7,683 nt of DNA from Butyrivibrio sp. (GTDB lineage: Bacteria; Bacillota; Clostridia; Lachnospirales; Lachnospiraceae): positions 1 through 7,683 of the forward strand of contig JAILEJ010000367.1 of assembly GCA_024688095.1 (NCBI GenBank), in the 5' to 3' direction. Within the stretch, counting starts at the first letter, position 1, and each line of letters starts with the position of its first letter. Made by a program: the position numbers and the translations under genes. The notes beneath the pieces are model-generated. The model saw nothing but the letters and a program-made list of their open reading frames with translations, was not told the DNA's origin and searched no databases. Below, one piece after another: positions 1 through 6,151 of this stretch.

Positions 1-1025
1 TGGAATCTACGTTCAAGAGCAGCATCCTTCTCAACATATTTACGATATTCATTGACAGTGGTTGCACCAATCATCTGAATCTCGCCTCTTGCAAGAGAAG
101 GCTTAAGAATATTGGATGCATCAATTGCACCTTCTGCTCCACCTGCTCCTATAAGAGTATGCATCTCATCGATGAACAGGATAATATTTCCGTCATCAGA
201 TACCTCTTTTATGATTTTTTTAATTCTTTCTTCAAACTCACCTCTGTATTTTGATCCTGCAATCATTCCTGAAAGATCAAGTGTAAGAAGTCTCTTATCC
301 TGTACAGTAAAAGGAACATCGCCACTTACGATTCTCTGTGCAAGTCCTTCTACAACTGCTGTTTTACCAACACCAGGCTCTCCAATAAGGCATGGATTAT
401 TCTTGGTTCTACGACTTAGAATCTGAATAACTCTCTTAATTTCTACCTCTCTGCCTATTATAGGATCAAGCTTATTTTCAGCTGCAAGAGCAGTAAGGTC
501 TCTACTATACTGCGAAAGCATAGAACCTTTTTTCCTTCCAGGTGCTCCAGCCTGTTTCTGAGTAAGATCCTCTTTTACAATATTAGGATCTTCTCCCATT
601 GCTGCCAGTGTCTCAGCATAAATTTTCTGAACAGGAACATTCATTGTATTTATTAATCTTACAGCAACATTTTCTCCCTCTTTAATAAGAGCAAGCAAAA
701 TATGTTCTGTTCCTGTTTTATCAGAATGGAATCTTTCTGCCTGTCTATGAGCCTCTTCGAGAACATGCTCTGCTCTTGGTGAAAAACCATCTTTATCAAG
801 AGTAGAAAGGCTTCCGCCCGGAACCATGAGATCCTGAATCATATCCATCATTCTTGTTTCTGTAATGCCATTATCTGCAAGAATTCGTGAGGCAACACTT
901 CCTTCTTCTTTGATAAGGCCCATGAGAATATGCTCGGTTCCAACATAATTCAGTTTAAGGTTTTTGGCTGTTTTTTTAGCAAATTTCAAAGCATTTTTTG
1001 CCTTTTCTGTAAACTGTGAACTCAT
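1..1025 (-). CDS. clpC: ClpC-type ATP-dependent unfoldase (Clp protease ATPase subunit), N-terminal part
   Basis: AAA+ unfoldase that feeds substrates to the ClpP protease in the cytosol. The gene begins at ATG 1025-1023 and runs off the left edge, leaving about 341 of the ~810-830 residues usual for ClpC. Two Clp_N repeats are visible (about 1-72 and 78-150), each with the signature GTEHIL (29-34 and 105-110). A linker follows, then the first AAA+ domain begins with LDPIIGRE near 187. Walker A is GEPGVGKT (215-222) and Walker B is ILFIDEMH (about 281-288, acidic pair D286-E287). A Shine-Dalgarno AAAGGA lies 6 nt before the ATG. It follows the GntR gene by 27 bp with no terminator between, so the two are probably co-transcribed. 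The double Clp_N repeat and the D1 sequence favour ClpC over ClpB or ClpE; the middle domain and C-terminal ClpP-binding loop that would settle this lie outside the window. Confidence 0.95.
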   Translation of the reverse strand, partial: MSSQFTEKAKNALKFAKKTAKNLKLNYVGTEHILMGLIKEEGSVASRILADNGITETRMMDMIQDLMVPGGSLSTLDKDGFSPRAEHVLEEAHRQAERFHSDKTGTEHILLALIKEGENVAVRLINTMNVPVQKIYAETLAAMGEDPNIVKEDLTQKQAGAPGRKKGSMLSQYSRDLTALAAENKLDPIIGREVEIKRVIQILSRRTKNNPCLIGEPGVGKTAVVEGLAQRIVSGDVPFTVQDKRLLTLDLSGMIAGSKYRGEFEERIKKIIKEVSDDGNIILFIDEMHTLIGAGGAEGAIDASNILKPSLARGEIQMIGATTVNEYRKYVEKDAALERRF

Positions 1026-1041
1026 GTTTTGTCCTTTCCGT

Positions 1042-1052
1042 ATATTTAGTAT
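1042..1052. repeat. 11-nt motif ATATTTAGTAT, copy in the GntR-clpC gap
   Basis: The 11-mer ATATTTAGTAT (plus strand) occurs here, just after the GntR stop codon, and again at 1528-1538 over the -10 region of the promoter upstream of the GntR gene. A second shared 10-mer, AGTATTTATT, is at 1049-1058 and 1511-1520. In the gap the two words overlap into one 17-nt block (1042-1058); upstream of the GntR gene they are separated by 7 nt. The repetition is directly visible. That it marks a regulator-binding site is inference, and AT-rich words recur by chance. Confidence 0.35.
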
Positions 1053-1427
1053 TTATTGTCCAAGATAATGGTCGTATAGCTTATCAACCAATTCGTGAAT
1101 ATCATCTCTATCTATACCTTTACAAATAGCCCTGGCTACAATTGCAGCCATATCATCCTGAGCTTCCTGCAATGCCTGCAGTTTGTTAATATCTACAGCA
1201 ATAATAGCACCTCTTCTACGGTCTATCTTTATAAATCCTTCCTGCTGCAAAATAGAATAGGCTTTATTTACAGTATGCATATTAATACCAATTGTATCAG
1301 CAAGCTGACGTACACTTGGAAGCTGTTGTCCTTCAGTATACTGTGATGTAGCGATACCCAATATTATCTGATTACACAACTGAACATATATTGCCTTTTC
1401 GCTGTTAAAATCAATTTCTATTATCAT
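1053..1427 (-). CDS. GntR-family transcriptional regulator, short YtrA-type
   Basis: DNA-binding protein of 124 residues. The N-terminal winged helix-turn-helix covers about residues 11-78 and carries the GntR signature: YVQLCNQI (14-21), LPSVRQLADTIGINMHTVNK (36-55), then AYSILQQEGFI (56-66) and a wing near DRRRGA (69-74). Only ~45 mostly helical residues follow (about 81-124). That fits the small dimerisation tail of the YtrA subfamily and leaves no room for an FCD, UTRA or aminotransferase effector domain. The start ATG 1427-1425 has a Shine-Dalgarno GTGAGG ending 5 nt upstream. YtrA-type regulators usually repress their own operon, often with ABC transporter genes; here the next gene is clpC, 27 bp downstream, and no transporter is visible. 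I infer autoregulation and control of clpC. The operator and any effector are unknown. The family call is firm; the target is not. Confidence 0.93.
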   Translation of the reverse strand: MIIEIDFNSEKAIYVQLCNQIILGIATSQYTEGQQLPSVRQLADTIGINMHTVNKAYSILQQEGFIKIDRRRGAIIAVDINKLQALQEAQDDMAAIVARAICKGIDRDDIHELVDKLYDHYLGQ

Positions 1428-1478
1428 ATCTGCCTCACTTCTGAGTTTCGCATAATACCAAAATCATGCACTATATGC

Positions 1479-1505
1479 CAGACTTTTCTCCCTGTAAAAA
1501 GTCTG
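1479..1505. promoter_or_regulatory. Perfect 9-bp inverted repeat in the GntR-clpC leader (candidate operator or RNA hairpin)
   Basis: CAGACTTTT (1479-1487), a 9-nt spacer, then AAAAGTCTG (1497-1505) form a perfect inverted repeat. It lies downstream of the predicted promoter (-10 at 1534-1539) and about 50 bp before the GntR start codon, so it is probably transcribed. As DNA it would suit a dimeric winged-helix repressor acting as a roadblock. As RNA it would form a stem-loop, but no U tract follows on the minus strand, so it is not an intrinsic terminator. Its function is inferred from position only. Confidence 0.5.
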
Positions 1506-1523
1506 CAAACAGTATTTATTCTG

Positions 1524-1560
1524 TGACATATTTAGTATAACAGATGCTAATTCCATGTCA
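1524..1560. promoter_or_regulatory. 6-bp inverted repeat bracketing the GntR-clpC core promoter
   Basis: TGACAT at 1524-1529 and ATGTCA at 1555-1560 are exact inverted copies 25 bp apart. One arm overlaps the -35 hexamer and the other lies near the expected transcription start. The geometry would suit a repressor that occludes RNA polymerase, but the arms are short and one includes most of a consensus -35 box, so chance is a real alternative. Confidence 0.25.
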
Positions 1561-1561
1561 A
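1534..1561 (-). promoter_or_regulatory. Sigma-A-type promoter for the GntR-clpC unit
   Basis: On the minus strand there is a perfect -35 TTGACA (1561-1556), a 16-bp spacer and a -10 TATACT (1539-1534), with TGT just before the -10 giving an extended -10. The start of transcription would be near 1527, leaving a leader of about 100 nt before the GntR ATG. The promoter lies just downstream of the terminator of the preceding unit, so it separates the two transcripts. No CtsR-type heptad repeat (GGTCAAA direct repeats) and no CIRCE element is visible around it. Confidence 0.75.
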
Positions 1562-1582
1562 TTTATTATCTCTCTTAAAGTT

Positions 1583-1640
1583 ATTAAAAAAAAATAAAAA
1601 AGCAATTCTCAGACTCGCACTTGAATCTAAAAATTGCTTT
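1583..1640 (-). terminator. Intrinsic terminator after the SH3-protein gene
   Basis: Reading the minus strand, the left arm 1640-1626 pairs with the right arm 1613-1599 over 15 positions, two of them G-U wobbles, with a 12-nt loop. A U-rich tract follows (1598-1583, interrupted by only a few A residues). The stem starts 26 nt after the stop codon at 1667. The plus strand lacks a U tract on the other side, so it works in one direction. It should end the transcript that includes purD and the SH3 gene. Confidence 0.9.
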
Positions 1641-1666
1641 ATTTATGGCTTTAATAATTATATCTT

Positions 1667-3100
1667 TTATCTAATGTCATCGTCACTATCAAGATCAAGG
1701 AATTCAAATTCCATTGTATCATCTGTAACAAAATTTTTAGGTTTTCTAGGTGCCTGCACTGCATCATTTTCAACAACACTCTTTTTAGAAGGTTCAGTTT
1801 TTGAATTAATGCTATCAGTAGCCTTTCTATATGCAGTGGCCTTTCTGTCTATCACCTTTTCAGCTTCGGATTTATCAGCCTTCATCTTATTATATGATGG
1901 TCTTACAGTTTCTACAGCTTCATTCTGTTCTTTAACTGAACGGGATAATTTCTTTTCAGCCTTTTCTCTTCTGGAATCTTCCTTAACAGGTTCTTTTACA
2001 CGCTCAGTATTTCTTCTCTGAGTTCCCCTGTCTCGTACATCTTCATCCTCATCTTCTTCCTCTTCATAATAAAAATCATCTTTAAATCTAAAGAGAAGAA
2101 ATACAATTGCCATAACAAGAATAGCCAGAACTGCTGCCATAATAATGACTGCTGCCTTCATTTTCTTATTCTGTTCTTCAAGCTGTGTTATATCACTTGT
2201 ATTATACGCAAGATTTAAAAGATCACTGACCTTCATGTAATTACCTTCTACATTATCATAAAGGTAATAAGCATAATTTCCATCTGCATCAGCATTATAC
2301 TTTATTTCATAATCATTGTTTTCTGTAACAGCCTGTTCTGCCTGAGCTGTTTCTGCTGCAGCATCTGCATTTTCGGTTCCTTCTACAGCTTCAGTTCCTT
2401 CTACAGATGCTGCATCTGTAGCTGCTGCGTCTGTACCTTCTGCTGTCTCTGTTGTTTCAGTTGTCTCTGTACCTTCCGCAGGAGTCTCTGTAGTTTCTGC
2501 TGCAGCTGCACCAATTGTAAGAAGATCTGAACGAACAAAACCAGTACTACTTCCATTAAATGTTATCTGATACCACTTTTTAGAGTCTGTTCCTGTTGCC
2601 TCACCAGTTACAGTTACTGTATCTCCGTTAGCAACTGTTCCTACTGAGCTGTACGCTGTTCCTGCTCCGGAACGTACATTAGCAGTTTCAACTGTTATAG
2701 TTGCTGTCTGCTGTTCAACTGCAGTTACCTGTGTCTCTGGAAGAGATGCCGCAGTAGTTTCAGTAGTCGTTGTAGTAGATGAACTACTTCCTCCAGCCTT
2801 TGTTACAAGATCACTTCTTACATATCCATATTCTGAATTGTTAATAAAAATCTTGTACCACACATAACCAGATGCATCTGTCACTTCATCAACAATATCA
2901 ACTGAATCACCACTTGATAAACTTGATACCTGAGATGATGATGTGTTAGCTTCAGCTCTTACTTTTACATTATCAGTAGAAACTGTACCTGTAGTCTGAG
3001 TATATGCAAAAACTGAACTCACACAGAGCTGACTTGACAGTGTCATAGTCACAACTGCACCCATAACAAATAATAGCTTTTTCCCGATTTCTTTTTTCAT
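1667..3100 (-). CDS. Exported two-SH3-domain protein with one transmembrane helix and an acidic/charged cytoplasmic tail
   Basis: Predicted type I membrane protein of 477 residues, function unknown. A signal peptide spans 1-32: KK at 7-8, hydrophobic LLFVMGAVV, likely cleavage after VFA. Two bacterial SH3-like domains follow: ~38-99, with VKVRAEAN, WYKI and GYVRSDLV; and ~133-195, with ANVRSGAG, WYQI and GFVRSDLL. Such domains usually bind cell-wall peptides. A Thr/Glu/Ala-rich linker (~199-262) and a small region rich in Tyr/Asn/Asp (~263-305) lead to one transmembrane helix (~315-338). The ~140-residue tail starts with an acidic run (EEEEDEDED, 346-354), continues highly charged and ends in an aromatic-acidic motif (MEFEFLDLDSDDD, 463-475). 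I chose ATG 3100-3098 because a Shine-Dalgarno lies 7 nt upstream; an earlier in-frame ATG at 3115, overlapping the purD stop as ATGA, would add five residues that suit a signal peptide less well. No enzyme domain is recognisable. It appears to be the last gene of the purine unit. Confidence 0.85.
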   Translation of the reverse strand: MKKEIGKKLLFVMGAVVTMTLSSQLCVSSVFAYTQTTGTVSTDNVKVRAEANTSSSQVSSLSSGDSVDIVDEVTDASGYVWYKIFINNSEYGYVRSDLVTKAGGSSSSTTTTTETTAASLPETQVTAVEQQTATITVETANVRSGAGTAYSSVGTVANGDTVTVTGEATGTDSKKWYQITFNGSSTGFVRSDLLTIGAAAAETTETPAEGTETTETTETAEGTDAAATDAASVEGTEAVEGTENADAAAETAQAEQAVTENNDYEIKYNADADGNYAYYLYDNVEGNYMKVSDLLNLAYNTSDITQLEEQNKKMKAAVIIMAAVLAILVMAIVFLLFRFKDDFYYEEEEDEDEDVRDRGTQRRNTERVKEPVKEDSRREKAEKKLSRSVKEQNEAVETVRPSYNKMKADKSEAEKVIDRKATAYRKATDSINSKTEPSKKSVVENDAVQAPRKPKNFVTDDTMEFEFLDLDSDDDIR

Positions 3101-3107
3101 AAAACAA

Positions 3108-3113
3108 CCTCTC
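3108..3113 (-). promoter_or_regulatory. Ribosome binding site lying across the purD stop codon
   Basis: GAGAGG (minus strand 3113-3108) sits 7 nt upstream of ATG 3100-3098 and overlaps the purD stop TGA (3114-3112). This decides the start of the SH3-protein gene in favour of the second ATG, since the first ATG (3115-3113) precedes this site. The overlap implies translational coupling: ribosomes finishing purD expose or re-use this site. Confidence 0.7.
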
Positions 3114-4386
3114 ATTCTGCGTCGTCAATTGCCTTTCCAATATCATGACGCATATACTTATTGTCGAACTGAATCCATTCAGTAGCTTTATAAGCTTGTT
3201 CTCTGGCTTCTTTTAGTGTTTTACCCTTAGCAGTAACACCAAGAACTCTTCCTCCATTTGTAACTATTCCATCATCTGTCTTTTTTGTTCCAGCATGGAA
3301 GCAGTAATAGCCATCAGCTTCATCGAATTTGTCAAGTCCCTTGATAAGCTTACCTTTTTCATAAGAAACTGGATAACCATCTGATGCAAGTACAACACAA
3401 ACAGCGGCATTATCTTCAAATTCAAGTTCAATCTTATCTAATGTTCCATCTATACAAGCATTCATAACATCTATGATGTCTGTTTTTTGTCTTGGCAGAA
3501 TAACCTGAGCTTCAGGATCCCCAAATCTTGCATTATATTCAAGAACCTTTGGTCCATCCTGAGTAAGCATGAGACCAAAATATATAATACCTTTAAACTC
3601 TCTACCCTCTGCCTTCATTGCATCAACAGTTTTCTGAAAAATTGTTTCCTTACATTTACTGTCAATTTCTGCAGTATAAAATGGACTAGGAGAAAATGTT
3701 CCCATTCCTCCAGTATTAAGTCCTGTATCTCCATCGCCCGCTCTCTTATGATCCTGAGCTGATGTCATAAGTTTTATATGACTTCCATCACAATATGAAA
3801 GAACAGAAACTTCTCTTCCTGTCATAAATTCTTCAATTACAAGATGATTTCCTGCACTTCCAAACTTCTTATCTTCCATAATTTCTTTTACGCCATCTTT
3901 TGCTTCCTCAAGATTCTGGCAAATAAGAACGCCTTTTCCAAGTGCAAGGCCATCTGCTTTAAGCACAATTGGAAATTTTGCAGTCTCTAGATATTCAAGA
4001 GCTTTTGCTGCACTGTCAAAAGTTTCATATGCAGCAGTAGGAATTCCATATTTTTTCATAAGATCTTTTGAAAAGGCCTTACTTCCTTCAAGAATAGCTG
4101 CATTTTTTCTTGGTCCAAATGCTCTGAGTCCAGCTTTTTCAAGCTCATCAACGAGGCCTCCAACAAGTGGATCATCCATTCCAACAATTGTAAGATCAAT
4201 CTCTTTTTCTTTTGCAAAAGCAACTATTTTATCAAATTCCATAGGAGTAATTGGAACACACTCTGCAAGCTTTTCTATTCCAGCATTTCCTGGAGCGCAA
4301 TACAATTTGTCAACACTGGCACTTCTGGAAACAGCCTCTGCAATAGCATGCTCACGTCCACCGCCACCAACAATAAGTACTTTCAT
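3112..4386 (-). CDS. purD: Phosphoribosylamine-glycine ligase (GAR synthetase)
   Basis: Cytosolic ATP-grasp enzyme joining glycine to 5-phosphoribosylamine to give GAR, the second step of purine synthesis. Its 424 residues match the usual ~420-430. The N-terminal domain opens with KVLIVGGGGREHA (2-14). The ATP-grasp part shows FPIVLKADGLALGKGV (138-153), the phosphoribosylamine/glycine-site motif QDHKRAGDGDTGLNTGGMG (211-229) and the Mg-binding region EYNARFGDPE (283-292). A C-terminal domain follows with GYPVSYEKG (337-345) and NGGRVLGVTA (377-386). The commonly seen VGPEAPLV is VGMDDPLV here (68-75), a substitution I believe is shared by clostridial relatives. The start ATG has AGAGG 6 nt upstream and lies 27 bp after purN. 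The stop overlaps the first possible ATG of the SH3 gene. Confidence 0.98.
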   Translation of the reverse strand: MKVLIVGGGGREHAIAEAVSRSASVDKLYCAPGNAGIEKLAECVPITPMEFDKIVAFAKEKEIDLTIVGMDDPLVGGLVDELEKAGLRAFGPRKNAAILEGSKAFSKDLMKKYGIPTAAYETFDSAAKALEYLETAKFPIVLKADGLALGKGVLICQNLEEAKDGVKEIMEDKKFGSAGNHLVIEEFMTGREVSVLSYCDGSHIKLMTSAQDHKRAGDGDTGLNTGGMGTFSPSPFYTAEIDSKCKETIFQKTVDAMKAEGREFKGIIYFGLMLTQDGPKVLEYNARFGDPEAQVILPRQKTDIIDVMNACIDGTLDKIELEFEDNAAVCVVLASDGYPVSYEKGKLIKGLDKFDEADGYYCFHAGTKKTDDGIVTNGGRVLGVTAKGKTLKEAREQAYKATEWIQFDNKYMRHDIGKAIDDAE

Positions 4387-4413
4387 TTCACACCTCTATC
4401 CTTTATATATCAA

Positions 4414-5037
4414 TTACACTATTTTAACCTTACCATCAACAACTTTTACTTTGTTATGTGCTATCAGATTAATAGCTTCAGGCATAATTTTCCATTCAGC
4501 CTGTTCCATTATTCGTCTCTGCAATACTTCAGGAGTATCATTTTCTTCAACCATTACAGGCTTTTGTAATATGATAGGTCCTGTATCTGTTCCTGCATCA
4601 ACAAAATGAACAGTTGCGCCTGATACTTTAACACCTCTTTCCAAAGCTTTCTCATGAACCTTAAGCCCATAAAATCCCTTGCCACAAAAAGCAGGTATAA
4701 GAGATGGATGAATATTTATAATTTTATTTGGATACTCATCAATAAGCTCTTTAGGAAGAACAACAAGACATCCTGCAAGAACTATCAGATCCGGATTTGC
4801 ACTTTTTAAAACTGCAAGAAATTCCTTATTAAAATCTTCTCTTTTTTCATAATCTTTAGGAGAACGAACTTCTGCCCTTATCCCGGCTTTTTTGGCTCTT
4901 TCTATTGCATATGCATTTTTATTATTACTAAAAACAAGAGAAATCTCAGTATCTGTTATAGTTCCATCAGCTATGCCATCAATAATAGCCTGAAGATTAG
5001 TTCCGCCTCCGGATACACACACTGCAAGCTTTAGCAT
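4414..5037 (-). CDS. purN: Phosphoribosylglycinamide formyltransferase (GAR transformylase)
   Basis: Transfers the formyl group of 10-formyltetrahydrofolate to GAR, giving FGAR, in the cytosol. The 207 residues are within the family range. Visible motifs are the phosphate-binding loop SGGGTNLQAI (9-18) and the catalytic segment NIHPSLIP (108-115), with N108 and H110 matching the catalytic Asn and His of the E. coli enzyme. SGATVHFVDAGTDTGPI (139-155) carries D151 in the position of the catalytic Asp. The folate-side loop reads AFCGKGFYG (116-124) in place of the E. coli-type AFPG; I regard this as a clostridial variant, not damage. The start ATG lies inside the purM stop region (7-bp overlap), with Shine-Dalgarno GGGAG 7 nt upstream, so the two are translationally coupled. 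Confidence 0.97.
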   Translation of the reverse strand: MLKLAVCVSGGGTNLQAIIDGIADGTITDTEISLVFSNNKNAYAIERAKKAGIRAEVRSPKDYEKREDFNKEFLAVLKSANPDLIVLAGCLVVLPKELIDEYPNKIINIHPSLIPAFCGKGFYGLKVHEKALERGVKVSGATVHFVDAGTDTGPIILQKPVMVEENDTPEVLQRRIMEQAEWKIMPEAINLIAHNKVKVVDGKVKIV

Positions 5038-6062
5038 AATGTTACTCCCTTTTCTCCATCTTCAACACTACCAACAATATATGGCTTTTCGCCTGAAGCT
5101 GTAATAGCTGCAATAGTCTTATCAACATCCTCAGGATTAACAGCAAGTACCATTCCAAGACCCATATTGTATGTGTTATACATCATCTGTTCTTCTATCT
5201 GTCCCTTTTCCTGCATAAGCTTGAAAAGAGCAGGTACTTCATAACTGTCCTTATTTATAACAGCGCGCTTGCCCTCAGGAAGCATTCTTGGAATATTTTC
5301 ATAGAATCCACCACCTGTAATATGGCTGCAGCCTTTTACCTTTACACCGGCAATTTTAATTTCTTTCATCATCTTTACGTAAATTCTTGTTGGAGCAAGA
5401 AGTGCTTCACCAAGAGTTGTACCAAGTTCATCATAATATGTCTCAAGACTTTCCTTCGACATATCAAATATCTTTCTTACAAGAGAAAATCCATTACTAT
5501 GAACTCCACTTGAAGCTACACCAATAAGAACATCCCCTGCTGCTATTGTACTTCCATCGATCATATCATCTTTATCTACAACACCTACAGCAAAGCCGGC
5601 AAGATCATATTCATCTTCTGGCATAAGGCCTGGATGTTCTGCAGTTTCACCACCTATAAGTGCTGCATCTGACATCTTACAGCCTTCAGCTACACCTTTA
5701 ACGATCTGAGCAATTTTCTCAGGTTCATTTTTGCCGCATGCTATATAATCAAGGAAAAATAATGGCTCACCACCTGCACAGGCAACATCATTTACACACA
5801 TTGCAACACAATCAATACCAATTGTATCATGCTTATCCAAAACGAAAGCAAGTTTAATCTTTGTACCAACTCCATCAGTTCCAGAAAGTAAAACAGGATC
5901 CTTCATATCCTTAATCTTAGCGAGAGAAAATGCTCCTGAAAATCCACCAAGTCCACCAAGTACCTCTGGACGCATAGTCTCACCAACATATTTCTTAATA
6001 AGTTCTACAGACTTATAACCTGCTTCGATATCAACACCTGCGCTCTTATAATTTAAAGCCAT
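5031..6062 (-). CDS. purM: Phosphoribosylformylglycinamidine cyclo-ligase (AIR synthetase)
   Basis: ATP-dependent ring closure of FGAM to AIR, in the cytosol; a dimeric enzyme of the PurM/PurL superfamily. The 343 residues are normal length. Motifs in order: YKSAGVDIEAGY (5-16), GGFSGAF (39-45), the nucleotide/phosphate-binding SGTDGVGTK (60-68), GIDCVAMCVNDVACAGGEP (82-100), LIGGETAEHPG (135-145), SSGVHSNGFSLVRK (184-197), HITGGGFYENIPRMLP (247-262) and YNTYNMGLGM (295-304). The start ATG has GAGG 6 nt upstream. It is 89 bp after purE, with no convincing terminator or promoter between, and it overlaps purN by 7 bp. The product AIR is the precursor of the substrate of PurE, encoded next door. 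Confidence 0.98.
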   Translation of the reverse strand: MALNYKSAGVDIEAGYKSVELIKKYVGETMRPEVLGGLGGFSGAFSLAKIKDMKDPVLLSGTDGVGTKIKLAFVLDKHDTIGIDCVAMCVNDVACAGGEPLFFLDYIACGKNEPEKIAQIVKGVAEGCKMSDAALIGGETAEHPGLMPEDEYDLAGFAVGVVDKDDMIDGSTIAAGDVLIGVASSGVHSNGFSLVRKIFDMSKESLETYYDELGTTLGEALLAPTRIYVKMMKEIKIAGVKVKGCSHITGGGFYENIPRMLPEGKRAVINKDSYEVPALFKLMQEKGQIEEQMMYNTYNMGLGMVLAVNPEDVDKTIAAITASGEKPYIVGSVEDGEKGVTLC

Positions 6063-6151
6063 TTTTTACCTCTTTCCTAAACTTTTGTCTATGCTCTTTT
6101 TATAATTATTTTCTTATTTCAGTCTACTGTTAAAACGAAAATCAAATGTTA

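Noticed and set aside
112..426. Plus-strand open frame opposite clpC
   Set aside because: It lies antisense to the AAA+ domain of ClpC, shows no family motifs, and reads as a shadow of the conserved coding frame.
1095..1346. Plus-strand open frame opposite the GntR gene
   Set aside because: Antisense to a clearly conserved winged-helix gene; its composition is that of a shadow frame.
1540..1555. TTAGCATCT resembling half of a CIRCE element (TTAGCACTC)
   Set aside because: Only six leading bases match and the inverted partner GAGTGCTAA is absent at the right distance.
1674..2021. Plus-strand open frame rich in Ser/Leu/Phe opposite the SH3-protein tail
   Set aside because: The Ser/Phe/Leu-rich translation is what the reverse of an Asp/Glu/Lys-rich coding region gives; no family motif supports it.
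2310..2510. Repetitive sequence in the Thr/Glu/Ala linker, considered as a tandem repeat or CRISPR-like array
   Set aside because: The units are irregular and codon-based (Thr-Glu-Thr and Glu-Gly-Thr runs) without regular spacers; it is a low-complexity protein linker.
4307..4609. Plus-strand open frames across the purD-purN junction (also 4348-4569) and the other antisense frames at 3487, 5322 and 6646, plus 7122-7340 on the minus strand
   Set aside because: All overlap well-supported genes in other frames or are mostly explained by them, without motifs.
6063..6151. Promoter in the purE-purM gap (TTAACA followed by AT-rich sequence)
   Set aside because: No -10 with acceptable match at a good spacing; the AT-rich stretch produces many weak matches.
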